From Georgenia sp. SYP-B2076 (GTDB taxonomy: Bacteria > Actinomycetota > Actinomycetes > Actinomycetales > Actinomycetaceae), in the NCBI RefSeq assembly GCF_003991205.1, contig NZ_RXOZ01000022.1, forward strand, positions 62,001 to 126,000: a stretch of DNA of 64,000 nucleotides. Reading direction: 5' to 3'. Within the stretch, counting starts at the first letter, position 1, and every line of letters begins with the position of its first letter. Under the pieces are notes generated by a model, which saw only the letters and a list, made by a program, of their open reading frames with translations, ran no database searches and was not told the origin of the DNA. The position numbers were made by a program, and so were the translations under genes. Positions 7,744-16,332 of this stretch are shown piece after piece.

Positions 7744-9006
7744 ATGAGCGCACCATCGAGCGCGGACGCCGTACTGGGCGCACAGGCGACCATCCGGGAC
7801 TGGCAGGAGGACCTGTACCGGGACCTCCACGCCCATCCCGAGCTGGGCCACCAGGAGAGCCGCACCGCCGGGCTCGTCGCGGCGGGGCTGCGGGATCTGG
7901 GGTTCGAGGTGCACGAGCACGTCGGCGGCACGGGCGTGGTGGGGGTGCTCGCCAACGGGGACGGCCCGGTGGTGCTCATGCGCGCGGACATGGACGCGCT
8001 GCCCGTGGCGGAGGCCACCGGGCTGCCCTATGCCAGCACGGCGCGGGCCACGGACGCCGACGGGAACGACGTCCCGGTCATGCACGCGTGCGGGCACGAC
8101 GTGCATGTCGCCTGTCTGGCGGGCGCGGCCCGGTTGCTCGCGGGGGCGCGGTCCGCGTGGTCGGGCACCTTCGTGGCGCTGTTCCAGCCCGCCGAGGAGC
8201 TTGCCGACGGCGCCCGGGGTATGGCCGAGGACAACCTCGCGTCACTGGTCCCGACACCGGACGTCGCCCTGGCCCAGCACGTCCTGGCCTACCCCGCCGG
8301 GACCGTGGGCACCCACCCGGGCCCGTTCCTCTCCCTCGCCGAGAGCGTGCGGGTCACCGTCTACGGGCGGGGCAGCCACGGGTCCATGCCGCACCTGTCC
8401 GTCGACCCCGCCGTCCTCGCCGCCATGATCGTGGTCCGCCTCCAGGCCGTGGTCTCGCGCGAGGTGGCGCCGGGCGAGTTCGCCGTGCTCACCGTCGGCA
8501 GGATCGCGGCGGGGACGAAGAGCAACATCATCGACGACCACGCCGTGCTCGAGCTCAACCTGCGGGCCTACAGCGAGGAGACGCGGGCACAGATGGCGGC
8601 CGCGATCGAGCGCATCGTCCGCGCCGAGTGCGCCGCCTCGGGCTCGCCGAAGGACCCGGAGTTCGAGACCTACGACCGCTACCCGCTCACGGACAACGAC
8701 CCGGCCGTCACCGCCAGGGTCGCGACGGCGTTCCAGGCCCGCTTCGGGGAGGCGGCCGGTGACTTCGGCCGACAGACGGCGAGCGAGGACTTCACCGACA
8801 TCCCCACCGCCCTGAAGGTGCCGTACACCTACTGGGCCCTCGGCGGGATCGACCCCGACGTCTACAAGGCCGCCGCCGAGCGCGGCACGGTGAACCGGGA
8901 CATCCCGGGCAACCACTCGCCGATGTTCGCGCCCGTCATCCGGCCCACCCTCGAGACGGGCACGGCCGCCGCCGTCGTCGCGGCCCTCGCCTGGTTGGGC
9001 GGGTAG
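7744..9006 (+). CDS. M20-family amidohydrolase (hippurate hydrolase / IAA-amino acid hydrolase type)
   Basis: 420 residues, typical for M20D amidohydrolases. Catalytic and metal residues are visible: HPELGHQE (about 31-38), RADMDALP, HACGHDVH (His114, His118), FQPAEE (Glu151-152), and GSHGSMPH opening the dimerisation (lid) domain. They cleave N-acyl amino acids in the cytoplasm using two metal ions. The ATG at 7744 follows AGGGAGTGAG. A longer in-frame reading upstream is low-complexity and overlaps the divergent channel gene, so it was not used. It stands alone and is convergent with the PEP-utilising gene. Confidence 0.9.
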   Translation: MSAPSSADAVLGAQATIRDWQEDLYRDLHAHPELGHQESRTAGLVAAGLRDLGFEVHEHVGGTGVVGVLANGDGPVVLMRADMDALPVAEATGLPYASTARATDADGNDVPVMHACGHDVHVACLAGAARLLAGARSAWSGTFVALFQPAEELADGARGMAEDNLASLVPTPDVALAQHVLAYPAGTVGTHPGPFLSLAESVRVTVYGRGSHGSMPHLSVDPAVLAAMIVVRLQAVVSREVAPGEFAVLTVGRIAAGTKSNIIDDHAVLELNLRAYSEETRAQMAAAIERIVRAECAASGSPKDPEFETYDRYPLTDNDPAVTARVATAFQARFGEAAGDFGRQTASEDFTDIPTALKVPYTYWALGGIDPDVYKAAAERGTVNRDIPGNHSPMFAPVIRPTLETGTAAAVVAALAWLGG

Positions 9007-9047
9007 CCCCTGCCGCGAGGCGTGCGGTCACCGCGTCGAGCGGAGGG

Positions 9048-11564
9048 TCAGCGCTCGTCCGGGGCGGCCGTGACGAGCCCGGTGGTCCCGTCCACCGTGA
9101 CGCGCTGCCCGTCCCGCAGCGCACGGGTGCCGTTCCCGGTGCCCATCACGGCCGGGATCCCGTACTCGCGCGCGACGATCGCGGCATGGGAACCCAGCCC
9201 GCCGGCGTCCACGACCACGGCGGCCGCGCGCTGGAACAGCGGGGTCCAGGAGGGGTTGGTGTAGGGGCAGACGAGCACCTCGCCGCCCCGCAGCCTGGCG
9301 AAGTCGGCGGGTCCGCGGACGATGCGGGCGGCGCCGGTGGCCGTGCCGCGGCTGGCACCGGACCCGGTGAGCAGCGCGCCGGCGCGCGTCGCGCGGTCCG
9401 CGAAGAGCGCGTCCAGGTCCAGGAGCGGGAGGCCGGCCAGCTCGCGGCGCTTCGCCGCCCGGGCGAGCACGGTGACGCGGAGGCGGTCCCGCTCCTCGGG
9501 TGCCAGCGCGCCGGCGTCGCGGATCGCGGTCAGCTCCTCGAACCGCAGGTGGAAGACGTCCGCGGCCTGGTCGAGCACGCCGGCGGCGCGCAGCCGGTCG
9601 CCGAGCTCGAGCAGGGCCCGGCGCAGCGGCGGAAGCACCATGGTGGCGTAGAAGTGGGTGTCCTCGCGGAAGCCCGTCCCGGTCTTCGCCGCCTGCACCC
9701 AGCCCAGGACGTGGCGTCGCAGCGTGGCGTTGCGCAGCGCCGGGTGGGCGGTGAGCTCCCGCAGCGCGTCGCCGGTCTGGTCCACCGCCGGTCCGCCGTC
9801 GTGCGTGAGGGCCTTCACGAGCCCGAGGACCACCTCGGGGGCGTCCGACCAGGTCGGCGAGCTGACCAGGAGCAGGCTGACCGTCTCCCGGTGCCCGTAC
9901 TCGCCCAGGAACGCGTCGAGCCGCCTGGCGAGCTCGGCGAACCGGGGGTCGCCGGAGAGCAGGGGCAGGAGGTCGGGCGGGTCGAGCCGCGCGAACGCCC
10001 GGCGCAGGTCGTCGTCGGCGCGGACGTGGTCCGCGAGCGCCGCCAGGTCGCGGTTGGCCTGGCTGGTCCGCGTCTGCGCCCCGGCGATCAGCGCCGGGGC
10101 CAGCCGGCGCTTCCCGAGCGCCAGCAGCGCGAGCCGGAGCGTCAGCTGGGGCAGGAACGACCCGGGCAGGTAGGACACCCGCAGCTCCGAGATGGGCCGG
10201 AGTGCGTCGAACAGCTGACGCACGAGGCTCAGGAGCCCCGGCCAGTCCAGCTGCCGCGGGTCCTGGGCCCGCAACCGCTCGGCCTCGCGCAGGAAGGCCG
10301 CGAAGCGCGGGTCGTGCGTCCACGTCGACGGGTCGAAGCGGCGCACGCGCCGCAGCACCGACACCGGTGCGGCCAGCGCCCGGACCGTGGGGCGCGGGAC
10401 CGGCGGCACGAGCCGGAGGACCACGCCGTCCTCCTCGGGCAGGAGCTCGGACGCCGAGGGGAACACGACGCCGATGCTGCCGGCCATGCGGCCGAGCATG
10501 TCCAAGATCCCGTGCTGCAGCCACCCGGAGACGTCGAGCGGGTAGGGACGCTCCTGGAACATCTCGACGAAGAACGGTGCGACCTTCCGCTGGACCGGGT
10601 TCAGGGCCAGGGGCTCCGGCGGCAGCGCGGTCATGGGTCGTGCCTGCAGCAGGTACACCCGCCCGGCGGAGATGGCCCATTCGAGGTCCTGGGGGCGGCC
10701 GAAGTGCGCGGCTGTCTGCCGGGCCAGGTCGGCGAGCCGGGTGAGCTGCTGCCTCGTGAGGATGGGCCTCGTGCGCCTCTCGCCGGGAGCCGCGTCGGTG
10801 CCCCCGCCGGCCGCGACGCGGATGACGGTCTCCTGGCCGCCGGGCGTCCACTCCGTCAGCCGGCCGCGCGAGAGGACGTAGCGCTCGGGCGTCACCCGCC
10901 CGGAGACCACCGCCTCGCCCAGGCCCCTGCCGGCCTCCACCACGGTCTCGTCCCGCCGCCCGGTGACCGGGTTGGCGGTGAACATCACGCCGGCCACGTC
11001 CGCGGGCACCATGTCCTCGACCACGACGGCGATGGCCAGGTCGTCCTCGTCGATCCCCTGGTGCCGCCGGTAGGCGAGCGCCCGGTCCGTCCACAGCGAG
11101 GCCCAGCAGCGCGCGACCGCGTCGATCACGGCGTCCTCGTCCACGACGTTGAGGTAGGTCTCCTGCGCTCCGGCGAAGGCCGCCCCCGGCAGGTCCTCGG
11201 TGGTGGCGCTGGAGCGGACCGCCACCGGGCCACCGCCGCGCTGCCTGTAGGCGGCGGTGATCGCGCCGCGCACCGCCTCGGGCATGCGAACGGCGGCGAA
11301 GGCACCCCGGATCCTCTCGCCGTCGACCCCGGCCCTCAGCAGCTCGGCGAGCGAGGCGCCCAGCCCGGTCTCCGCCAGCAGCGCCGCGTAAGCGGCGGTG
11401 GTGACGACGAAGCCGCCCGGCACCGGGAACCCCGCCCGGACGAGCTCGCCCAGGTTCGCGCCCTTGCCGCCGGCGGCTGCGACGTCCGCCGCCCCGAAGT
11501 CGGCGAGCGCGCCGACCAGGGGCGTCTCCTGGTGGCCACCGGCTGCCGCCGTCTCCCCGGTCAT
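9048..11564 (-). CDS. PEP/pyruvate-binding, rifampin-phosphotransferase-like enzyme
   Basis: 838 residues in the three-part order of rifampin phosphotransferases and PEP synthases. N-terminal ATP-binding region: GGKGANLGELVRAGFPVPGGF, VAVRSSATTEDLPGA, GVMFTANPVTG and LEWAISAGRVYLLQARPMT. Next come a long central domain and a C-terminal swivelling domain with GGLGSHAAIVAREYGIPAV; His793 is the likely phosphohistidine. Length and layout are closer to Rph (about 865 aa) than to PpsA (about 790 aa, with an extra PEP-binding barrel), which it lacks. It probably phosphorylates a small molecule using ATP, giving AMP and phosphate; the substrate is not known. The ATG at 11564 follows GAGAGGAGT; a GTG at 11582 is the alternative. 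It follows the LuxR gene by 19 bases. Confidence 0.8.
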   Translation of the reverse strand: MTGETAAAGGHQETPLVGALADFGAADVAAAGGKGANLGELVRAGFPVPGGFVVTTAAYAALLAETGLGASLAELLRAGVDGERIRGAFAAVRMPEAVRGAITAAYRQRGGGPVAVRSSATTEDLPGAAFAGAQETYLNVVDEDAVIDAVARCWASLWTDRALAYRRHQGIDEDDLAIAVVVEDMVPADVAGVMFTANPVTGRRDETVVEAGRGLGEAVVSGRVTPERYVLSRGRLTEWTPGGQETVIRVAAGGGTDAAPGERRTRPILTRQQLTRLADLARQTAAHFGRPQDLEWAISAGRVYLLQARPMTALPPEPLALNPVQRKVAPFFVEMFQERPYPLDVSGWLQHGILDMLGRMAGSIGVVFPSASELLPEEDGVVLRLVPPVPRPTVRALAAPVSVLRRVRRFDPSTWTHDPRFAAFLREAERLRAQDPRQLDWPGLLSLVRQLFDALRPISELRVSYLPGSFLPQLTLRLALLALGKRRLAPALIAGAQTRTSQANRDLAALADHVRADDDLRRAFARLDPPDLLPLLSGDPRFAELARRLDAFLGEYGHRETVSLLLVSSPTWSDAPEVVLGLVKALTHDGGPAVDQTGDALRELTAHPALRNATLRRHVLGWVQAAKTGTGFREDTHFYATMVLPPLRRALLELGDRLRAAGVLDQAADVFHLRFEELTAIRDAGALAPEERDRLRVTVLARAAKRRELAGLPLLDLDALFADRATRAGALLTGSGASRGTATGAARIVRGPADFARLRGGEVLVCPYTNPSWTPLFQRAAAVVVDAGGLGSHAAIVAREYGIPAVMGTGNGTRALRDGQRVTVDGTTGLVTAAPDER

Positions 11565-11583
11565 CCCGGACTCCTCTCGCACC

Positions 11584-13866
11584 TCATCCGTCCGAGAGCG
11601 CCATCCAGCCGGCGATCTGCGCCCGGGAGCTGAAGCCGAGCTTGTTCAGGGCGTTGCGGACATGGCTCTCGACGGTGCGCTCCGAGATGAACAGGCGGGC
11701 GCCGATCTCCTTGTTGCTGAGGCCGTCGGCGACGAGCCGCGCCACCTCGGTCCCCCGCCTCCCCAGCACGCCGGCGTCCGCGTGGTCGCGCGCCGCGGCC
11801 GCCGGGCCCTCGCGGAGCGCGAGCCGGACGGCGTCCTCCCGGCTCAGCCGGCGCCCGGCGCTGAGCTCCGGCTCGAACCTGGGGCCGAGCGCCGCCGACG
11901 CCGCGCTGGTGGCGTGCGCCAGTGCCGGCGCCAGTCCCGCGTTGGTGGTGGCTCCGGCCTCGCTGCGCAGGCGTTCCATGGCCCCGAGGAGCTGCGCGGC
12001 CAGCCGGGGCTCGCGACCCGCGGCCGCGCAGCACGCCAGCCCCCCGAGCAGGTAGCACTGCGCCACCCGGTCGTCGAGCTGCTCGGCGACCCGCAGGCCT
12101 TCCGTGAACCGCTCCTCCGACTCGCGCAGGTCGCCGGACATGAGCGCGACGAAGCCCTGGTTCATGAGCATCATGCCCAGGCTGTACAGGTCACCCGCGT
12201 CCCGGCTGAGCCGCGCGCCCGCCGTGGCCGCGGAGGTGACCGCGGCGAGATCGCCGTCGAGGAAGCCGCCTAGCGCCTGCGCCTGGTGGGTCATCAGCGT
12301 CGCGCCCAGGTCGCCGCGGCCCGCGCCGACGGCGCGGGCCTCGTCGAGCAGCCGGGTGGCCGCCGTCCGGTCGCGCGCCATGCTCGCGGCGATCGACGCC
12401 ATGGCGAGCGACTGCGCCAGGACCTCCGGGCTCCCGCCCGCCCGGGCGGCCGCGACGCCGCGGTCGAGCGCCGACGTCGCCGCCGCCGGGTCGCCCTGGA
12501 GGACGGCGAGGAACCCGCGGACGAAGTACGCCCAGGGGTGCGGCCCTGCCTCCCGCGAGAGCACCTCGTCCATCCACCGGACGCCCTCGGTCGTGGCGCG
12601 GGTGACCCAGTACCAGACCAGGCTGGTGGCCAGGTCGAGACCGCGGTCGAGTCGGCCCTGGTCGAGGTGCCTGCGCAGGACGGCCCGGACGTTGTCGATC
12701 TCCAGGTCCATCCAGGCCAGCCACTCGAGCAGCCGATGCCGGCCCTCGGCCGCGAACTGGTGGCACCGCGCCAGGTAGTAGTCGGCGCAGCGCCGTTCGA
12801 CGGCGTCCCATCCGCCCGCCTCGTCCAGCTTGAGGCGCGCGTACTCCCGCATGGTCTCGTGCAGCCGGTAACAGGCGGTCCCACCCACGTCCTCCCTGGT
12901 GGCGAGCGACTTGTCGAGCAGCGACGACAGCAGGTCGAGGATGCCGGCCGCCGGCAGGTCGTCGGCGGAGCACACGGCCTCGACGTCGTCGAGCGTGAAC
13001 CGGCCCGCGAACACGCACAGCCGCGTGAGCAGGGTCCGCTCCACCGGTGTCAGCAGGTCGTAGCTCCAGTCGATCGTCGTGCGCAGCGTCTGGTGGCGCG
13101 GGAGCGCCGCACGCCCGCCACCGGTGAGCAGGTCGAACCGGGCGCCTAGCCGGTCACGGATCTGGCCGGGTGTCAGCACCCGGGCCCGCACCGCCGCCAG
13201 CTCCACCGCCAACGGCAGCCCGTCCAACCGGCGGCAGATGTCCACGACCGCGGCCCGGTTGGCCGCCGTCACCTCGAAGCGCCCCGATGCCGCCGCCGCC
13301 CGCTCGGCGAAGAGCGCCACCGCCTCGTTCTGGCGCAGCCGAGGCAGTGGCTCGTCGACGTCCGGCGAGGGGAGCTGGAGCGGCGGCACGGGCAGCACGT
13401 GCTCGCCGGGCACCGAGAGCGGCTCCCGGCTCGTGGCGACCACCCGCACGCCCGGCGCCGCCCGGATGACGTCGCCGGCCAGCTCGGCGGCCGCGCCGAG
13501 CAGGTGCTCGCAGTTGTCGAGGACCAGGAGCAGCTCCTTGTCCCGGAGGTAGTCGCGGAGCAGGGCCGCCGGCTCGGTCGCGGCCTGGTCGCGGAGGCCG
13601 AGGGCGGCCATGACGGCGTTGCCGAGCAGCGCCGGCTCCTGGATCTCGGCCAGCTCGACGAGCCAGGCACCGTCCCGGAATCCCCGCCCGTGGCCGGTCG
13701 CGATGCGCACCGCCAGGCGGGTCTTGCCCACGCCCCCCGGTCCGACCAGGCTGACCAGCCGCGCCGTCGCCAGGGCCTTCCTGGCCTCGGCCAGCTCACG
13801 GCGCCGCCCGACGAAGCTCGTCACCTCGGCGGGCAGGTTCCCAGCTCGCTGGGCGGGACTCGGCAC
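11584..13866 (-). CDS. LuxR-family transcriptional regulator with AAA/NB-ARC ATPase
   Basis: About 760 residues. The P-loop SLVGPGGVGKTRLAV lies near residue 40-53, Walker B LLLVLDNCEH, and the sensor VRVVATSREPL follows, as in STAND ATPases of the AfsR/MalT type. A TPR-like helical region is in the middle, and a C-terminal LuxR helix-turn-helix reads GLSNKEIGARLFISERTVESH. The GTG at 13866 is chosen over an ATG at 13977 because the latter would overlap the divergent gene starting at 13976. It lies just upstream of the rifampin-phosphotransferase-like gene, with which it is probably cotranscribed. Confidence 0.85.
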   Translation of the reverse strand: MPSPAQRAGNLPAEVTSFVGRRRELAEARKALATARLVSLVGPGGVGKTRLAVRIATGHGRGFRDGAWLVELAEIQEPALLGNAVMAALGLRDQAATEPAALLRDYLRDKELLLVLDNCEHLLGAAAELAGDVIRAAPGVRVVATSREPLSVPGEHVLPVPPLQLPSPDVDEPLPRLRQNEAVALFAERAAAASGRFEVTAANRAAVVDICRRLDGLPLAVELAAVRARVLTPGQIRDRLGARFDLLTGGGRAALPRHQTLRTTIDWSYDLLTPVERTLLTRLCVFAGRFTLDDVEAVCSADDLPAAGILDLLSSLLDKSLATREDVGGTACYRLHETMREYARLKLDEAGGWDAVERRCADYYLARCHQFAAEGRHRLLEWLAWMDLEIDNVRAVLRRHLDQGRLDRGLDLATSLVWYWVTRATTEGVRWMDEVLSREAGPHPWAYFVRGFLAVLQGDPAAATSALDRGVAAARAGGSPEVLAQSLAMASIAASMARDRTAATRLLDEARAVGAGRGDLGATLMTHQAQALGGFLDGDLAAVTSAATAGARLSRDAGDLYSLGMMLMNQGFVALMSGDLRESEERFTEGLRVAEQLDDRVAQCYLLGGLACCAAAGREPRLAAQLLGAMERLRSEAGATTNAGLAPALAHATSAASAALGPRFEPELSAGRRLSREDAVRLALREGPAAAARDHADAGVLGRRGTEVARLVADGLSNKEIGARLFISERTVESHVRNALNKLGFSSRAQIAGWMALSDG

Positions 13867-13975
13867 GGACGCACCGTACTGCGCCCGCCCTGTCCTGTCC
13901 CGGAGATGCCCCGTCAGTACCGGCTCCGTGACTCCACTGATGACCGCGGTGAGCGCGGTCCCTAGGTTCGTGGTC

Positions 13976-14212
13976 ATGACGACGGAGCATCCGGCCCAGC
14001 GAGTCGAGGTCACGTTTGTCGGCGCACCCCCCGCCCGGCAGATCGAGCGGGCCTCCGGCGTCAGCAGGGTCGAGGCCACCGGTCCGACCGTGCGCTGCCT
14101 GGTCACCGGCAGCTTCCAACCATTTCTCGAGGCGCTGCGCGGCTACGAGGTCCTCACCTTGCAGTCCGCGCCGGCGGCCCCGCCAGCACAAGTCGAGGGA
14201 GAGCTCCGTTGA
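13976..14212 (+). CDS. Orphan ABC-ATPase C-terminal (DUF4162-like) domain
   Basis: 78 residues: VEVTFVGAPP, then a short variable part (SGVSRVEATGPTVRCLV), then GSFQPFLEALRGYEVLTLQS. This follows the pattern of the C-terminal accessory domain of drug-type ABC-2 ATPases, which normally ends in EPSLEEIF; here that tail is replaced by SAPAAPPAQVEG. No ATPase domain precedes it. A TAGGTT -10 box (13963-13968) sits 8 bases before the ATG, so a leaderless transcript is likely. Its stop overlaps the TTG start of the next gene. Either a decayed transporter subunit or a domain with its own job. Confidence 0.55.
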   Translation: MTTEHPAQRVEVTFVGAPPARQIERASGVSRVEATGPTVRCLVTGSFQPFLEALRGYEVLTLQSAPAAPPAQVEGELR

Positions 14213-14682
14213 ACACTCGTGGAACGATCACCGGCACGCGCCGCGACGGCGCGCCGACAACCAGGGACGCCCAGGTGTCGCTCGCCCGCCTCCACCTCCT
14301 GAGGGTGGGGTACCTCGTGATGGGCGTCGGCCTCGCCCTCACGAAGTGGCCGGCGTTCATCGGTCGTGACGAGCCGTGGCCCCTCATGGAAGGGGTCGTG
14401 GAGTGCATGCTCCTGGCGATGTCGCTCCTGGCGTTCGTCGGGTTGCGCTACCCGGTCCAGATGCTGCCGCTGCTGCTGTTCGAATCGGCCTGGAAGCTGA
14501 TCTGGCTGGCCGTCGTCGCGCTGCCGCTGTGGACCGCCGGCCAGCTGGACGCCGCCACGGCGGAGAAGGCGTCCTCCGTCGGCTGGGTCGTGATCATCCT
14601 CGCCGTCATCCCGTGGCGCCTCGTGCTGAACCGCTACGTCCTGCAGCGCGGCGACCGCTGGCGGCCGGACCGCCGCCGCTGA
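14209..14682 (+). CDS. Small integral membrane protein, unknown function
   Basis: 157 residues with about four hydrophobic segments (LHLLRVGYLVMGVGLAL, VVECMLLAMSLLAFVGL, LIWLAVVALPLW, VGWVVIILAVIPW) and a basic C-terminus. I do not recognise the family. The TTG start at 14209 overlaps the preceding TGA stop and follows GAGGGAGAG, so translation is coupled to the orphan DUF4162-like gene. The pair may be a two-gene operon. Confidence 0.7.
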   Translation: MNTRGTITGTRRDGAPTTRDAQVSLARLHLLRVGYLVMGVGLALTKWPAFIGRDEPWPLMEGVVECMLLAMSLLAFVGLRYPVQMLPLLLFESAWKLIWLAVVALPLWTAGQLDAATAEKASSVGWVVIILAVIPWRLVLNRYVLQRGDRWRPDRRR

Positions 14683-14746
14683 CCAAGTCGCGGGGGACAC
14701 ACCGGTCCTGACGCCTGGACACCGGTGGGGTGCCGCGGCAACGGGA

Positions 14747-14780
14747 AGAGCCTCGATCGCGTCGCTGCGATCGGGGCTCT
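14747..14780. terminator. Hairpin after the membrane-protein gene
   Basis: Arms of 14 bases (AGAGCCTCGATCGC and GCGATCGGGGCTCT), with one G-T pair and a 6-base loop, lie 65 bases after the stop. There is no U tract, as is common in high-GC actinobacteria. Confidence 0.6.
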
Positions 14781-14812
14781 GACGCGGACGAGTACGCCGG
14801 GCCGACAGGATC

Positions 14813-14839
14813 CCATCCGGCGGCCCACCGGCTACGAAC
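14813..14839 (+). promoter_or_regulatory. SigK-like promoter candidate for the CHRD protein
   Basis: CCATCC (14813-14818), a 15-base spacer, then ACGAAC (14834-14839). In mycobacteria SigK promoters are of the type CCATCC...CCGAAT, so the -35 matches fully and the -10 partly. It lies ahead of a secreted protein gene that is itself just upstream of sigK/rskA. The spacing is a little short; tentative. Confidence 0.4.
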
Positions 14840-14895
14840 CCATCGTGGTTGGCGGGATCGCCTCGTCGGCTTCTCCGACTCGCAAGGAGCAGACC

Positions 14896-15606
14896 ATGCA
14901 CAAGCGACTTTCTGTGGCGGCCCTCGGTACCTCGGCTCTGGCGATGTGTGCCATGGCCCTGGTCGGGGCTGGTCCGGCACTGGCCCACGGCTCTGGGTCG
15001 GCGGAGGGCGGGGGCGCCGACCACGCGATGACCCTGCACGCAAGGCTCACCGAGCTGAACGGCTCCGGGGCGTCCGGCAGGGCGACGGTGGTGGTGCGCG
15101 GCGAGGACATCAAGACCGTCGGTGTACGCATCAAGGGGCTGAGCCCGGACGCTCCCCACGCCCAGCACATCCACTTCGGGGACGAGGCACGCCAGGAGTG
15201 CCCGGCACTGTTCAAGGACGACAAGAACCGGGACGGGCGCCTGACGACGACCGAGGGGGCCCCGGGATACGGACCGATCGTCGTCTCCCTGACCACCAAT
15301 GGTGACACCTCCCCCGCCAGCGCCCTTGCGGTGACCCGGTTCCCCGTGGCTGAGCACGGCAGGTACCACTACAGCCGCAGCACCATCACCTTCACGGACG
15401 TGCCGGGAGCCGGCCATGACGGCGGGACCGCCAGCGCCGAGCACATCGCCGAGGAGGTCCGTGAGGGCGAGGCGGTCGTCGTCGTCCACGGGATCGACTA
15501 CAACGGCGACGGCAGGTACAGCAACAGCAAGGAAGGCGCCAGCGACCTCGACCCGAGCCTGCCGGCCGAGGCCACCGACCCGGTCGCGTGCGGAATCCTG
15601 CACTGA
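14896..15606 (+). CDS. Secreted CHRD-like domain protein
   Basis: 236 residues. A Sec signal peptide is clear: MHKRLSVAALG, a hydrophobic core to VGAGPALAHG, with an Ala-x-Ala cleavage site near residue 35. The mature part resembles CHRD (chordin-type) domains: LHARLTELNGSGASGRATV at the start, then PHAQHIHFG, a feature of bacterial CHRD proteins, and VVVHGIDYNGDGRYSNS near the end. An EF-hand-like DDKNRDGRLTT segment suggests metal binding. The ATG follows AAGGAGCAGACC. It precedes the SigK/RskA pair and carries a SigK-like promoter, so it is a likely regulon member. Confidence 0.78.
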   Translation: MHKRLSVAALGTSALAMCAMALVGAGPALAHGSGSAEGGGADHAMTLHARLTELNGSGASGRATVVVRGEDIKTVGVRIKGLSPDAPHAQHIHFGDEARQECPALFKDDKNRDGRLTTTEGAPGYGPIVVSLTTNGDTSPASALAVTRFPVAEHGRYHYSRSTITFTDVPGAGHDGGTASAEHIAEEVREGEAVVVVHGIDYNGDGRYSNSKEGASDLDPSLPAEATDPVACGILH

Positions 15607-15642
15607 GCCACGCCTCAGCACAACGGCAAGCGAATGACCGAA

Positions 15643-15683
15643 CATGCCGATGGCCCATCCGATCAGGCCGGGCCATCGGCATG
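15643..15683. terminator. Perfect 14-bp stem hairpin
   Basis: CATGCCGATGGCCC (15643-15656) and its exact reverse complement (15670-15683) enclose a 13-base loop, 36 bases after the CHRD gene stop. It separates that gene from sigK and argues against any sigK start upstream of it. Confidence 0.75.
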
Positions 15684-15735
15684 TGGCTGTCCGGCCACGC
15701 CAGGCGTCCGCCGGGAATCGCGGCACAATGGCACG

Positions 15736-16332
15736 GTGACGTCACCCGGCCGGGACCCGAGCGGCACGTCGCCCCCGACGACCCGGCGCGCCGACCATCT
15801 GCGTGGCCTGATGGACCGGGTGAGCCGCGGTGACCGTGGCGCCTTCGAGTCGCTGTACGACGCGACGTCGCCGATGGTCCACGGCACGGCCCTGCGCGTG
15901 CTGCGCGACCCCGACCTCGCGGCCGAGGTCACCCAGGACGTCATGATCGAGGTGTGGCGCACCGCCCACCGCTTCGACGCCGCCCGGGGTGGCGTCGTCG
16001 CCTGGATCGCGACGATGGCCCACCGCCGGGCGGTCGACCGGGTGCGCTCGGTCCAGGCACAACGCAACCGCGACGGCCTCGTCGCCGCGCGCGACTATGA
16101 CGCGCCATACGACCACGTCGCGGAGGCCGTCGAGCACACCGTGGACCAGGACCGCGTCCAGCACTGCCTGGGAACGCTGACGGACCTGCAGCGTGAGGCG
16201 GTCGTGCGGGCCTACTACGGCGGGCGCACCTACCGTGAGGTGGCGGACGACCTCGCCGCCCCGCTGCCGACGGTGAAGTCCAGGATCCGGGACGGTCTGA
16301 ACCGACTTCGCACGTGCCTGGGGGTGGCGTGA
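15736..16332 (+). CDS. sigK: ECF sigma factor, SigK type
   Basis: 198 residues. Region 2: RGDRGAFESLYDATSPMVHGTALRVLRDPDLAAEVTQDVMIEVWR. Region 4: LTDLQREAVVRAYYGGRTYREVA, then PTVKSRIRDGLNRLR. The combination with an RskA-type membrane anti-sigma immediately downstream matches SigK. The GTG at 15736 is chosen because the earlier in-frame ATG lies within the upstream hairpin. A CACAAT box lies just before it, so a leaderless message is possible. The stop shares a base with the anti-sigma start. Confidence 0.85.
   Translation: MTSPGRDPSGTSPPTTRRADHLRGLMDRVSRGDRGAFESLYDATSPMVHGTALRVLRDPDLAAEVTQDVMIEVWRTAHRFDAARGGVVAWIATMAHRRAVDRVRSVQAQRNRDGLVAARDYDAPYDHVAEAVEHTVDQDRVQHCLGTLTDLQREAVVRAYYGGRTYREVADDLAAPLPTVKSRIRDGLNRLRTCLGVA

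Noticed and set aside
9186-11633. 815-codon plus-strand frame
   Set aside because: Antisense of the PEP-utilising gene, low complexity, no ribosome site.
15634-15735. Earlier sigK start
   Set aside because: It would place the start codon in the hairpin before sigK and adds residues not seen in SigK.
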